From assembly GCA_032249055.1 (NCBI GenBank), contig JAVVGP010000054.1, forward strand, positions 1 through 6,356: a DNA stretch of 6,356 nt, given 5' to 3'. The position numbers and the translations under genes were made by a program. The DNA comes from SCGC-AAA471-B05 sp032249055 (GTDB lineage Archaea; Thermoproteota; Thermoprotei; Gearchaeales; Gearchaeaceae). This document shows positions 1 to 5,737 of the stretch, one piece after another. Below the pieces are notes generated by a model. The model searched no databases and had not been told where the DNA came from. It saw nothing but the letters and a program-made list of their open reading frames with translations. Each line of letters starts with the position of its first letter. Position 1 is the first letter of the stretch.

Positions 1-305
1 AAAATTTTGATTGTGAAGAAATAAAAAAGCATTTTAAAAATTTATTTGAAATAAGCAATCCTAAAGGAACAATTTCAAAAGAAGCCTATGATACAATTAT
101 TATTGCATTAAAAAACGATAATAGTTTAGTAGTTGTGGATGGAGAAGAGGATCTACTTACCTTATTAGCTATTTTAGAATCAAAGGAAAATTCTTTAATT
201 TTATATGGTATTCCTAATCTAGGTGTTTGCTTTGTTTTTAATACAAGAAATAAAAAATTATATATTAAAAAATTGTATTCAAAAGGTATCTTAGAAAATG
301 CCTGA
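1..305 (+). CDS. GTP-dependent dephospho-CoA kinase (DUF359 family), C-terminal part
   Basis: This is the 3' end of a gene that begins before the window. The frame whose first whole codon is at position 3 stays open for 100 codons and stops with TGA at 303-305. Fragment residues 44-52 read VVDGEEDLL, the family's most recognisable motif, followed by LYGIPNLGV, which resembles the usual YGxPxxGV stretch. Proteins of this family (formerly DUF359) are about 170-180 residues long and use GTP to phosphorylate dephospho-CoA, the last step of archaeal coenzyme A synthesis; that role was shown in Thermococcus and is inferred here. The stop lies 8 nt inside rps24e, so the two genes are probably co-transcribed and translationally coupled. 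Placement directly before rps24e is common in archaea. The N-terminal part cannot be assessed. Confidence 0.85.
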   Translation, partial: NFDCEEIKKHFKNLFEISNPKGTISKEAYDTIIIALKNDNSLVVVDGEEDLLTLLAILESKENSLILYGIPNLGVCFVFNTRNKKLYIKKLYSKGILENA

Positions 306-669
306 AGAAATACAAGTTATTTATAAGTTCGATAATCCATATCTTGCTAGAACAACATATAAATTGAAATTAAATTTTGAAGACAAAAGCAATTTGCAGA
401 GATTAAAGTTAAGAGAATACTTATCTAAATACTTTAATGTAGAAAAGGAAAGAATAATTATTAAAAAAATAATTACAAAATTTGGAGGATTGGAAAGTTA
501 TGCGTATGTTAACGTGTATCATAATCCTGAGCTTATAAAAATTGAGCCTAGACATATTTTGTTAAGACACTTACCTAGGGAAGAAAGGAAAAAGATTTTG
601 GAAGAAGAGAAGAAGAAAAAGTTGGAATTGAAGGAAGCAAAAAGGAAAAGAAATAAAAATCCTTCTTAG
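298..669 (+). CDS. rps24e: Small ribosomal subunit protein eS24 (S24e)
   Basis: The 123-residue product is a ribosomal protein of the archaeal/eukaryotic 30S/40S subunit. Recognition rests on the central stretch ERIIIKKIITKFGG (about residues 51-64), followed by an aromatic beta strand and KIEPRHILLR (about 80-89), which match the family pattern of vvvxkixTxfG then iEPkyllxR. The position directly before rps27ae supports it. The canonical TPSR-like segment before the helix is not evident here (residues about 29-36 read DKSNLQRL). The last 30 or so residues are an extremely Lys/Glu-rich helix ending in a basic tail, probably contacting rRNA. The ATG at 298 overlaps the preceding gene by 8 nt; AAGGT at 283-287 is a weak Shine-Dalgarno candidate about 10 nt upstream. 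Confidence 0.88.
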   Translation: MPEEIQVIYKFDNPYLARTTYKLKLNFEDKSNLQRLKLREYLSKYFNVEKERIIIKKIITKFGGLESYAYVNVYHNPELIKIEPRHILLRHLPREERKKILEEEKKKKLELKEAKRKRNKNPS

Positions 670-681
670 TATAGTTAAATT

Positions 682-867
682 ATGCCATATATTCATAAAT
701 TATATCAAGTTGATTATGCTACAGGAAAAATAAAAAGGCTAAACGAGAAATGTCCAAGGTGCGGTTGTTTTATGGCTAAACATACCCAAGGTCCAAGACC
801 TAGATGGACTTGCGGAAAATGTCATTTAACAAAATTTATTACTCCTTCTCCTAAAAAGACAAAGTAA
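682..867 (+). CDS. rps27ae: Small ribosomal subunit protein eS31 (S27ae), zinc-ribbon
   Basis: This 61-residue protein is the archaeal S27ae, the ubiquitin-free counterpart of the eukaryotic ribosomal protein made as a ubiquitin fusion. A zinc site is visible as CPRCG at residues 24-28 and CGKC at 44-47, giving the four-cysteine arrangement C24, C27, C44, C47; an extra Cys follows at 29. The TQGPRPRWTCGKC stretch (35-47) is typical of the family (canonical version H/xxRxxCGKCxxT). Length is normal for archaea. It starts 12 nt after rps24e with no obvious Shine-Dalgarno sequence, and its TAA stop shares one base with the kae1 ATG (TAATG). The rps24e-rps27ae pair followed by kae1 is a familiar archaeal arrangement, so this call is secure. 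Confidence 0.94.
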   Translation: MPYIHKLYQVDYATGKIKRLNEKCPRCGCFMAKHTQGPRPRWTCGKCHLTKFITPSPKKTK

Positions 868-1850
868 TGTTTTTGCTTGGTATAGAATCAACGGCTCATA
901 CTTTTGGTGCTTCAGTTATAGATGATAAATTCCAAATTTTATCAAACGTAAATTCTGTTTATATTCCTCCAAAAGCAAAGGGAATTCATCCTAGGGAAGC
1001 AGCAATTAGTCATTCTGAAAATGCTCCTAAAGTTATAAAGGAAGCATTAAATGTTGCAAAAGTTAAAATTTCAGATATTGATGCAATAGCAATTTCTTTA
1101 GGACCTGGATTAGGGCCTTGTCTAAGAGTAGGTGCAACTATAGCAAGAATATTAAGTTTATATTATAAGAAAGACCTTGTTCCTGTAAATCATGCCATAG
1201 CTCACATCGAAATAGCAAGGTACATGTGTAAAGTTGATGATCCTTTGGTTGTCTATGTAGCAGGAGGTCATACGGTAATCTCAACTTTTGTTGATGGAAG
1301 ATACAGAATTTTTGGTGAAACACAAGATATTGCCTTAGGTAATGCAATAGATTTTTTTGCTAGAAAAATAGGCTTAGGTTATCCTGAGCTGGTAAATGTT
1401 GAAAATTTAGCTTTAAAAGGTGAAAAAATATTAGATTTGCCTTATTCTGTAAAGGGTCAAGATACAGCTTTTTCTGGCTTAATAACTGCTGCCTTAAGAT
1501 TAGTAAAAGAAGGTTATAGAATAGAAGATGTTTGTTTAAGTTTAATAGAATATGCTTATTCTATGCTTTGCGAAACAGTGGAAAGAGCTTTGGCTTATAC
1601 AGGCAAAAAATCCATAGTTTTAACAGGTGGAACTGCAAGATCTAAAATTCTTCAAGAAAAATTAGCTTTGGTTGCAAAAGAACAAAATGCTTCTTTCCAC
1701 ATCGTTCCTAAAGAATATGCAGGTGATAATGGGGCTATGATAGCCTATACTGGAATGCTGGCATATAAACATGGAGTAAAAATAGATGTTAAGGATAGCT
1801 ATGTCAAGCCATTTTGGAGATTAGATTCTGTAGATATACCTTGGAGATAA
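867..1850 (+). CDS. kae1: KEOPS subunit Kae1 (TsaD/Qri7 family), tRNA t6A37 threonylcarbamoyltransferase
   Basis: Kae1 is the catalytic subunit of KEOPS. With Bud32, Pcc1 and Cgi121 it transfers the threonylcarbamoyl group from threonylcarbamoyl-AMP to N6 of A37 in ANN-decoding tRNAs in the cytoplasm. The 327-residue length is standard for a stand-alone archaeal Kae1. Motifs in order: GIESTAHTFG (5-14) in the ASKHA nucleotide fold; the metal-binding HAIAH (H109 and H113); VAGGHT (131-136); the hallmark GETQDIALGNAIDFFARKIGLGYP region (150-173); AFSGL (201-205); TGGTARSKIL (253-262); and YAGDNGAMIAYTG (284-296) with metal-ligand candidate D287. It ends DIPWR. All key residues appear present. 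It overlaps rps27ae by 1 nt and bud32 by 10 or 37 nt, so the KEOPS pair is almost certainly co-expressed. Confidence 0.97.
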   Translation: MFLLGIESTAHTFGASVIDDKFQILSNVNSVYIPPKAKGIHPREAAISHSENAPKVIKEALNVAKVKISDIDAIAISLGPGLGPCLRVGATIARILSLYYKKDLVPVNHAIAHIEIARYMCKVDDPLVVYVAGGHTVISTFVDGRYRIFGETQDIALGNAIDFFARKIGLGYPELVNVENLALKGEKILDLPYSVKGQDTAFSGLITAALRLVKEGYRIEDVCLSLIEYAYSMLCETVERALAYTGKKSIVLTGGTARSKILQEKLALVAKEQNASFHIVPKEYAGDNGAMIAYTGMLAYKHGVKIDVKDSYVKPFWRLDSVDIPWR

Positions 1851-2503
1851 AATTATTATATTTAATAAAAAAAGGAGCTGAAGCTGAAATTTGGTATGGG
1901 AAATGGTTTGATCTTGAAGCTGTATTTAAAATAAGAAAAAGTAAGCCTTGGAGAAATGCGATACTAGATCAAAGAATAAGATATCAAAGAACATTAAAAG
2001 AATTTAAAATATTATATGAGTGTATAAATGCAGGTATAGATGTTCCTTTTATTTTTGATTTAGATATTGAAAATTTTACAATTGTAATGGAATATGTTAA
2101 GGGCAAAATCATTAAAGAACTTTTTGAAATTAACGATAAAAGAATATTTGAATTTTGCCGCACTATAGGAAAAATTACTGGTAAAATTCATAATTTATCG
2201 ATTGTACACGGAGATGTGACTTTATCTAATATGATATTAAGAGAAAATAATTCAATTTGTTTTATAGATTTTGGTTTAGCTGAATTTTCAAACAGAATAG
2301 AAGATAAGGGAATAGACTTGTTAATTTTTCTTCGTTCATTGGAAAGTAGTTTTAGTAAAATAGCTAAAGAATGCTTTAATGAATTTATTAAAGGTTATGC
2401 TGAAGTCAATTCTGATTATCTAAAAGTAATTGAAAAAATGGAAGAAATAAAGAAAAGAGGAAGATATGTTGCAGAAAGAAGAAAGGTGCCTGTGTATTTT
2501 TAA
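1841..2503 (+). CDS. bud32: KEOPS subunit Bud32 (PRPK family atypical kinase/ATPase)
   Basis: Bud32 is the small RIO-like kinase/ATPase of KEOPS that binds the C-terminal lobe of Kae1 and supports t6A synthesis. From the TTG at 1841 it has 220 residues, a normal stand-alone length. Visible motifs: IKKGAEAEIW near the N-terminus (residues 9-18, the family's G-loop), AVFKIRKSKPWR with the ATP lysine K30, HGDVTLSN (123-130) with catalytic D125, DFG (143-145), and the C-terminal RGRYVAERR characteristic of Bud32. There is no ATG at the beginning. The open frame allows TTG at 1814 (229 residues) or 1841; I prefer 1841 because family members start only a few residues before the IKKGAEA motif. Either start overlaps kae1. 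The TAA at 2501-2503 overlaps the stop of the convergent gene. Confidence 0.92.
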   Translation: MEIKLLYLIKKGAEAEIWYGKWFDLEAVFKIRKSKPWRNAILDQRIRYQRTLKEFKILYECINAGIDVPFIFDLDIENFTIVMEYVKGKIIKELFEINDKRIFEFCRTIGKITGKIHNLSIVHGDVTLSNMILRENNSICFIDFGLAEFSNRIEDKGIDLLIFLRSLESSFSKIAKECFNEFIKGYAEVNSDYLKVIEKMEEIKKRGRYVAERRKVPVYF

Positions 2504-3051
2504 TTCTTATTTAAATACCATTCCAAAAATTTTCTTACAGCTTTTCCTCTATGTGATACTTGATTTTTCTCTTCAATACTCATTTCTCCATATGTTTTAC
2601 TTGATTCTTCAGGAATAAAAATTGGGTCAAATCCCCATCCTTTTCCTTTTATTGAATAAGAAATTTTTCCCTTTGTTTTTCCTTCAAAAATCTTCTCATT
2701 TTCTTCATCTTTATAACCTATTATGCTAATAAACTCTGCACTTCTATCTTCTATATCTTTCATTAGTTTTAAAATTCCTTCATTTCCTATAGTTTTATAA
2801 ACATAAGAAGAATAAGGTCCTGGAAATCCTTTTAATGCGTTTATAAATAATCCTGAATCTTCAACAATTATTTTATCCTTAATGATTTTATATGCTTCTC
2901 TAATGTAATTTAAAACTATTTCTTTTAAGTCATCAGATTGTATCTCAGGTATTTCTAAATCTTGAACCAATAATTCGATTTTGTATTTCGATAAAATTTC
3001 CCTTATTTCCTTAGCTTTATTTAAATTTCCAGTTATAAGAGTTATTCTCAT
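2500..3051 (-). CDS. rdgB: Non-canonical purine NTP pyrophosphatase (ITPase/XTPase, HAM1/RdgB family)
   Basis: The 183-residue product hydrolyses dITP, XTP and related deaminated purine nucleoside triphosphates to monophosphate plus pyrophosphate, keeping them out of DNA and RNA. The whole family signature is present: TGNLNKAKEI at 7-16 (substrate-binding TGNxxK), the acidic metal-binding motif EDSGL at 64-68 preceding GFPGPYSS (75-82), the specificity loop GWGFDPIFIP at 138-147, and the closing SHRGKA at 166-171. Length matches archaeal homologues such as MJ0226. It is encoded opposite to both flanking blocks, so it has its own promoter in the 41-nt spacer after position 3051. Its mRNA would be leaderless or have a very short leader, as no Shine-Dalgarno sequence precedes the ATG. 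Its stop overlaps that of bud32 by 4 nt. Confidence 0.96.
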   Translation of the reverse strand: MRITLITGNLNKAKEIREILSKYKIELLVQDLEIPEIQSDDLKEIVLNYIREAYKIIKDKIIVEDSGLFINALKGFPGPYSSYVYKTIGNEGILKLMKDIEDRSAEFISIIGYKDEENEKIFEGKTKGKISYSIKGKGWGFDPIFIPEESSKTYGEMSIEEKNQVSHRGKAVRKFLEWYLNKN

Positions 3052-3092
3052 AGAATTAATTTTTATAATTTAATTTTCTTAATTTAATATTT
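3052..3092. promoter_or_regulatory. Divergent promoter spacer between rdgB and rps15
   Basis: This 41-nt, almost purely A/T spacer separates two divergent starts and must hold both core promoters unless they extend into coding sequence. On the plus strand TTTTTATAA at 3060-3068 resembles a crenarchaeal TATA box and is centred about 28 nt before the rps15 ATG, the distance expected for a leaderless transcript. On the minus strand an AT-rich element near 3087-3081 (TTAAATT) could serve rdgB, about 33 nt from its start, but it is weak. No Shine-Dalgarno motif is seen for either gene. The assignments are inference from spacing. Confidence 0.55.
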
Positions 3093-3530
3093 ATGCGAAG
3101 AGGTAGAGAAAAGGGAAAGTCTCATTCAACTAGACCTATTACACCTAATGAAGAATTACTTTATCAAACTAATCCTGAAGAAATAAAGAAAATAATAATA
3201 GATTTGGCAAAAAAAGGAACACCTCCTTCCATGATAGGAATAATTCTTAGGGATCAATATGGGGTGCCACTAGTTAAACACTTGTTTGGAAAAAAGTTAA
3301 AAGATATTCTTGCTGAGGAAAAATTACTTCCGCCAATACCTGAAGATTTGGCAAATTTAATTAAAAAAGCAGAAAATATTTTGAAGCATTTAAAAGAACA
3401 TCCTAAAGACTATAGATCAAAAAGAGGTTTAGAAGAAACGATATCAAAAATTAACAGATTAGCTAAATATTACAAAAGAGAAGGCATATTACCTCCAAAT
3501 TGGGAGCATGGAATAACTGTGCCTAAGTAA
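3093..3530 (+). CDS. rps15: Small ribosomal subunit protein uS15 (archaeal S15)
   Basis: The 145-residue product has the extended archaeal/eukaryotic form of uS15 (about 150 residues, against about 89 in bacteria), which binds 16S rRNA early in 30S assembly. The N-terminus MRRGREKGKSHSTRP is typical of the family, followed by an archaeal-type helical domain with KKGTPPSMIGIILRDQYG (about 40-57) and then the conserved S15 core with LKEHPKDYRSKRGLEETISKINRLAKYYKREGILPPNW (about 100-137). The ATG is preceded by a good TATA-like element at leaderless spacing, and the gene leads the second plus-strand block. Its TAA shares one base with the next ATG (TAATG), repeating the junction seen between rps27ae and kae1. 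Confidence 0.95.
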   Translation: MRRGREKGKSHSTRPITPNEELLYQTNPEEIKKIIIDLAKKGTPPSMIGIILRDQYGVPLVKHLFGKKLKDILAEEKLLPPIPEDLANLIKKAENILKHLKEHPKDYRSKRGLEETISKINRLAKYYKREGILPPNWEHGITVPK

Positions 3531-4864
3531 TGCAGACATTAGAAAGTGTAATAGAAAACATAGTAGATTTTATAGAAGAGGATTTTTCGCCAGTATTTAT
3601 TGCTTCACATTATGATGCTGACGGATTAGCCTCAGCAATTATTCTTGCCAAAATCTTTTATCAAAAAAGGATACCTTTTGTGCTACGATTAATTAATTCC
3701 CATTATGATATTGAAGAAATCTATGATTATCCTTATAATAGAATAATAATTGCAGATATGAGTTATAACTCAATAATTAAAAAAATAGCTAAAAAGAAAA
3801 AATTAGTTTTAATAGATCATCATCAATTTGATAGCAACTTGGATTATTCTGATCTTATTTTTCTTAATCCTTATTTATTTAATTATGATGGAAATAAGGA
3901 TGCTTCTTCTTCTACTTTATGTTATTTAATTGCTAAACAAATTGATGAATTCAATATTGATTTATCAATAGTCGCTTTAGCTGGATCAATTGGTGATAAG
4001 CAAGATGTTGCAGAAAATAGATTTTTTAAAGGAATAAATCTTGATGTATACAATGAAGCTGAAGAAGCTGGTTTAATTTCTAAGCAATTAGGTATTATTT
4101 CTTATTCAAATCTAAATGATAATTTAATAAATACTTTTTCTTTAACTTTTGAACCATTTATCTTTGAAATATTTAATAACGTTGATGCAACAAGGGATTT
4201 CTTAAAGAAATGTGAAGTCGATGAAAAGTTTTTCAATATTAAATTAAGTGAAATAAATGAAAAAGATCAAATTGAAATTTGCAAAAAAGTTGCAAAAAAA
4301 TTACTTAAAGAAGGATATTTCCATTATTATGTAGGAAGGTTATTTGGTTTTAATTATAGAATTTTCTATAATAAAATAAATAATTTAAGACAATTATCTT
4401 TAATTTTAGATTTATCAGGAAGATATAATTATCATATGGAAATTATAAAGAATTTCTTAGTAAATAGAATAGATTTAACTAAACTTTTTAACAACTATCT
4501 AAATATAATTAAAAACAATTTAGAAAATATAATTAAAAGAAAAAAAGATAAGGAATATAAAAATTTCTTTTATATTGATTTAAATATAAGCAATGAAAGA
4601 ATTGTTGGAAATATTTTAGACTTATTAATATCATCAAATGTTAGCGATAAGGATATATTTGTAGGTTCTTCGCAATCTAAGCATGGAATTAAGCTATCTT
4701 TCAGATTAAGGAATAAAGAAAAAGAAATAAACTTGGGTGAAAAAGTTAGAGAAGTAGCTAAAAAGTTTAATGGTATAGGAGGAGGTCATAAAGAAGCTGC
4801 TGGAGCTATAATTGCTACTGAATATTTAAACGATTTTCTTTCAACCTTTGATTCTGTTTTATGA
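3530..4864 (+). CDS. RecJ-like DHH/DHHA1 single-strand exonuclease (archaeal RecJ/Cdc45 superfamily)
   Basis: The 444-residue protein has an N-terminal DHH domain and a C-terminal DHHA1 domain. Catalytic motifs look intact: HYDADG (27-32, motif I), the Asp of IIIADMS (D76), DHH (96-98), SIGDKQD (153-159), and the DHHA1 glycine signature GIGGGHKEAAGA (415-426). Archaeal proteins of this superfamily include RecJ-like 5'-3' or 3'-5' nucleases and the GINS-associated nuclease GAN, homologous to eukaryotic Cdc45 of the CMG helicase. Members next to rps15 and rps3ae are widespread in archaea. Whether this one is a GINS partner, a repair nuclease or acts on RNA cannot be decided from sequence. The region at about 215-345 is low-complexity, Asn/Ile/Lys-rich and poorly conserved. 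It overlaps rps15 by 1 nt and pcc1 by 4 nt (ATGA). Confidence 0.9.
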   Translation: MQTLESVIENIVDFIEEDFSPVFIASHYDADGLASAIILAKIFYQKRIPFVLRLINSHYDIEEIYDYPYNRIIIADMSYNSIIKKIAKKKKLVLIDHHQFDSNLDYSDLIFLNPYLFNYDGNKDASSSTLCYLIAKQIDEFNIDLSIVALAGSIGDKQDVAENRFFKGINLDVYNEAEEAGLISKQLGIISYSNLNDNLINTFSLTFEPFIFEIFNNVDATRDFLKKCEVDEKFFNIKLSEINEKDQIEICKKVAKKLLKEGYFHYYVGRLFGFNYRIFYNKINNLRQLSLILDLSGRYNYHMEIIKNFLVNRIDLTKLFNNYLNIIKNNLENIIKRKKDKEYKNFFYIDLNISNERIVGNILDLLISSNVSDKDIFVGSSQSKHGIKLSFRLRNKEKEINLGEKVREVAKKFNGIGGGHKEAAGAIIATEYLNDFLSTFDSVL

Positions 4865-5103
4865 AAGGATCAAAAATAAGAATTGAAATAACATTTGAAA
4901 ACGAAGAACTTTCAAAAGCTTTCTTTAATAGTATAAATGTTGATAACGTAAATATACCTAAAGATTTAGAGATCAAAACCGAATGTATAAAAAATAAACT
5001 AATAATAATAATAAGTAGCGAAAATATCAAACGTTTTCAATCAACCATCGATGAAATTCTTAGAATAATAAGTAGCTCAGAAAAAACTTTAAAAATGTCT
5101 TAA
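4861..5103 (+). CDS. pcc1: KEOPS subunit Pcc1
   Basis: This 80-residue protein matches the Pcc1 family in size and pattern: a first strand IRIEITFENEELSKAFFNSI (6-25), then the NVDNVNIPKDLEIKTE stretch (25-40) corresponding to the family pattern of pDN followed by P and a beta strand, a short hydrophobic strand LIIIISS (47-53), and a final helix ENIKRFQSTIDEILRIISSSEKTL (54-77) corresponding to the family's lxslrstxnDxlxxi helix. Pcc1 homodimers bridge two Kae1 units in archaeal KEOPS and help bind tRNA. The family is short and weakly conserved, so the call rests on the overall pattern plus position, just before rps3ae and within 3 kb of kae1 and bud32. The ATG overlaps the previous TGA (ATGA), indicating translational coupling. 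Confidence 0.85.
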   Translation: MKGSKIRIEITFENEELSKAFFNSINVDNVNIPKDLEIKTECIKNKLIIIISSENIKRFQSTIDEILRIISSSEKTLKMS

Positions 5104-5119
5104 AAACAAAGAATATTAA

Positions 5120-5698
5120 ATGAGCAAGCCATCTAAAAAATCTCCATTGTTGATTTATAATGTACATGCAGATAGTGTATTTAAGGATAAAGTAATTGCG
5201 CAAATATTAGGAAGAGAACCTGAAAAAATTTTAAAAAGAACGGTGGAAACAACTTTAGCTGATATACTTGAAGACTTTACCAATCTTTATTATCAATATA
5301 TAAAGATAAAGTTTCAAATAGTGAAAGTTGATGGACAAGAAGCATATACAAAGTTTAAGGGACATGAAATGACAAGAGATTATATTAGAAGCTTAATAAG
5401 AGTAGGTACTTCAAGGGTTGATGTATTTTATGATTTAATAACAAGCGATAATATTCACTGTAGAATACAGACTTTAGTTATTACAGCTAAGAGAGTTTCA
5501 CATTCAAAGCAGACAGCGATCAGGAAAAAAGTTATTGAAGTATATGATGAAAAATTGAAAAATATCAGCTTAGATGATCTAGTTCAATACATGCTTTTTG
5601 GAAAAATGGCTGCAGATGCTTTGCAAGCTGCAAAGAAGATTTATCCTATAAAAAAGGTAGAAATAATGAAAAGTAAAATTTTAACTCCTTATTTTTAA
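5120..5698 (+). CDS. rps3ae: Small ribosomal subunit protein eS1 (S3ae), with unusual ends
   Basis: The 192-residue product belongs to the eS1 (S3ae) family, which sits on the 30S platform near the mRNA exit. Supporting stretches are VETTLADILEDF (42-53), the central FKGHEMTRDYIRSLIRVGTSRVDVFYDL (about 79-106; family FxGHExxRDYlRSLvRrxtSkidxi), the SHSKQTAIRK segment (about 127-136), and AAKKIYPIKKVEIMKSKIL (about 170-188). The start at 5120 lies 16 nt after pcc1 without a Shine-Dalgarno motif. Two oddities: the N-terminus lacks the Trp-rich basic KxKxWYxixAPxxF region typical of archaeal eS1, having PLLIYNVHADSVF at about 9-21 instead, and the C-terminal tail after KSKIL is only a few residues. 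The core family assignment is firm; the ends may reflect lineage divergence. Confidence 0.9.
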   Translation: MSKPSKKSPLLIYNVHADSVFKDKVIAQILGREPEKILKRTVETTLADILEDFTNLYYQYIKIKFQIVKVDGQEAYTKFKGHEMTRDYIRSLIRVGTSRVDVFYDLITSDNIHCRIQTLVITAKRVSHSKQTAIRKKVIEVYDEKLKNISLDDLVQYMLFGKMAADALQAAKKIYPIKKVEIMKSKILTPYF

Positions 5699-5737
5699 AT
5701 TGTTTTAACTTTACTATAATTATTTTTGGTTTATAGG
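5699..5737 (+). terminator. Probable T-rich transcription terminator after rps3ae
   Basis: The 39-nt spacer between the convergent rps3ae and the GTPase gene is AT-rich with plus-strand T-runs (four Ts at 5703-5706 and five at 5723-5727), following another five Ts at the end of rps3ae (5692-5696). Archaeal RNA polymerase terminates on such U-tracts without a hairpin, and I see no convincing stem-loop. Equivalent T-runs for the minus-strand gene are not evident in the spacer; that transcript may end inside rps3ae. Confidence 0.5.

Noticed and set aside
1138..1347. Minus-strand 69-codon open frame within kae1
   Set aside because: It lies antisense to the most conserved part of Kae1, its peptide matches no family I know, and it has no promoter or ribosome-binding context.
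1814..1875. Possible programmed -1 frameshift fusing Kae1 and Bud32, as these are fused in some archaea
   Set aside because: The bud32 frame is indeed -1 relative to kae1, and a run of seven A lies at 1867-1873, but that run is after the kae1 stop. No X XXY YYZ slippery heptamer precedes the stop, and both proteins have normal separate lengths.
4250..4560. A/T-rich, Lys/Asn/Ile-rich stretch considered as a possible inserted element or decayed segment in the RecJ-like gene
   Set aside because: The reading frame is unbroken, there are no flanking repeats, and the DHHA1 domain follows in frame. A variable linker in a low-GC genome explains it.
4815..5030. Minus-strand 71-codon open frame with a hydrophobic N-terminus, resembling a small membrane protein
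   Set aside because: It is antisense to the end of the RecJ-like gene and to pcc1. The Ile/Leu/Phe-rich start mirrors the A/T-rich Lys/Asn/Ile codons on the other strand, a common artefact in AT-rich genomes.
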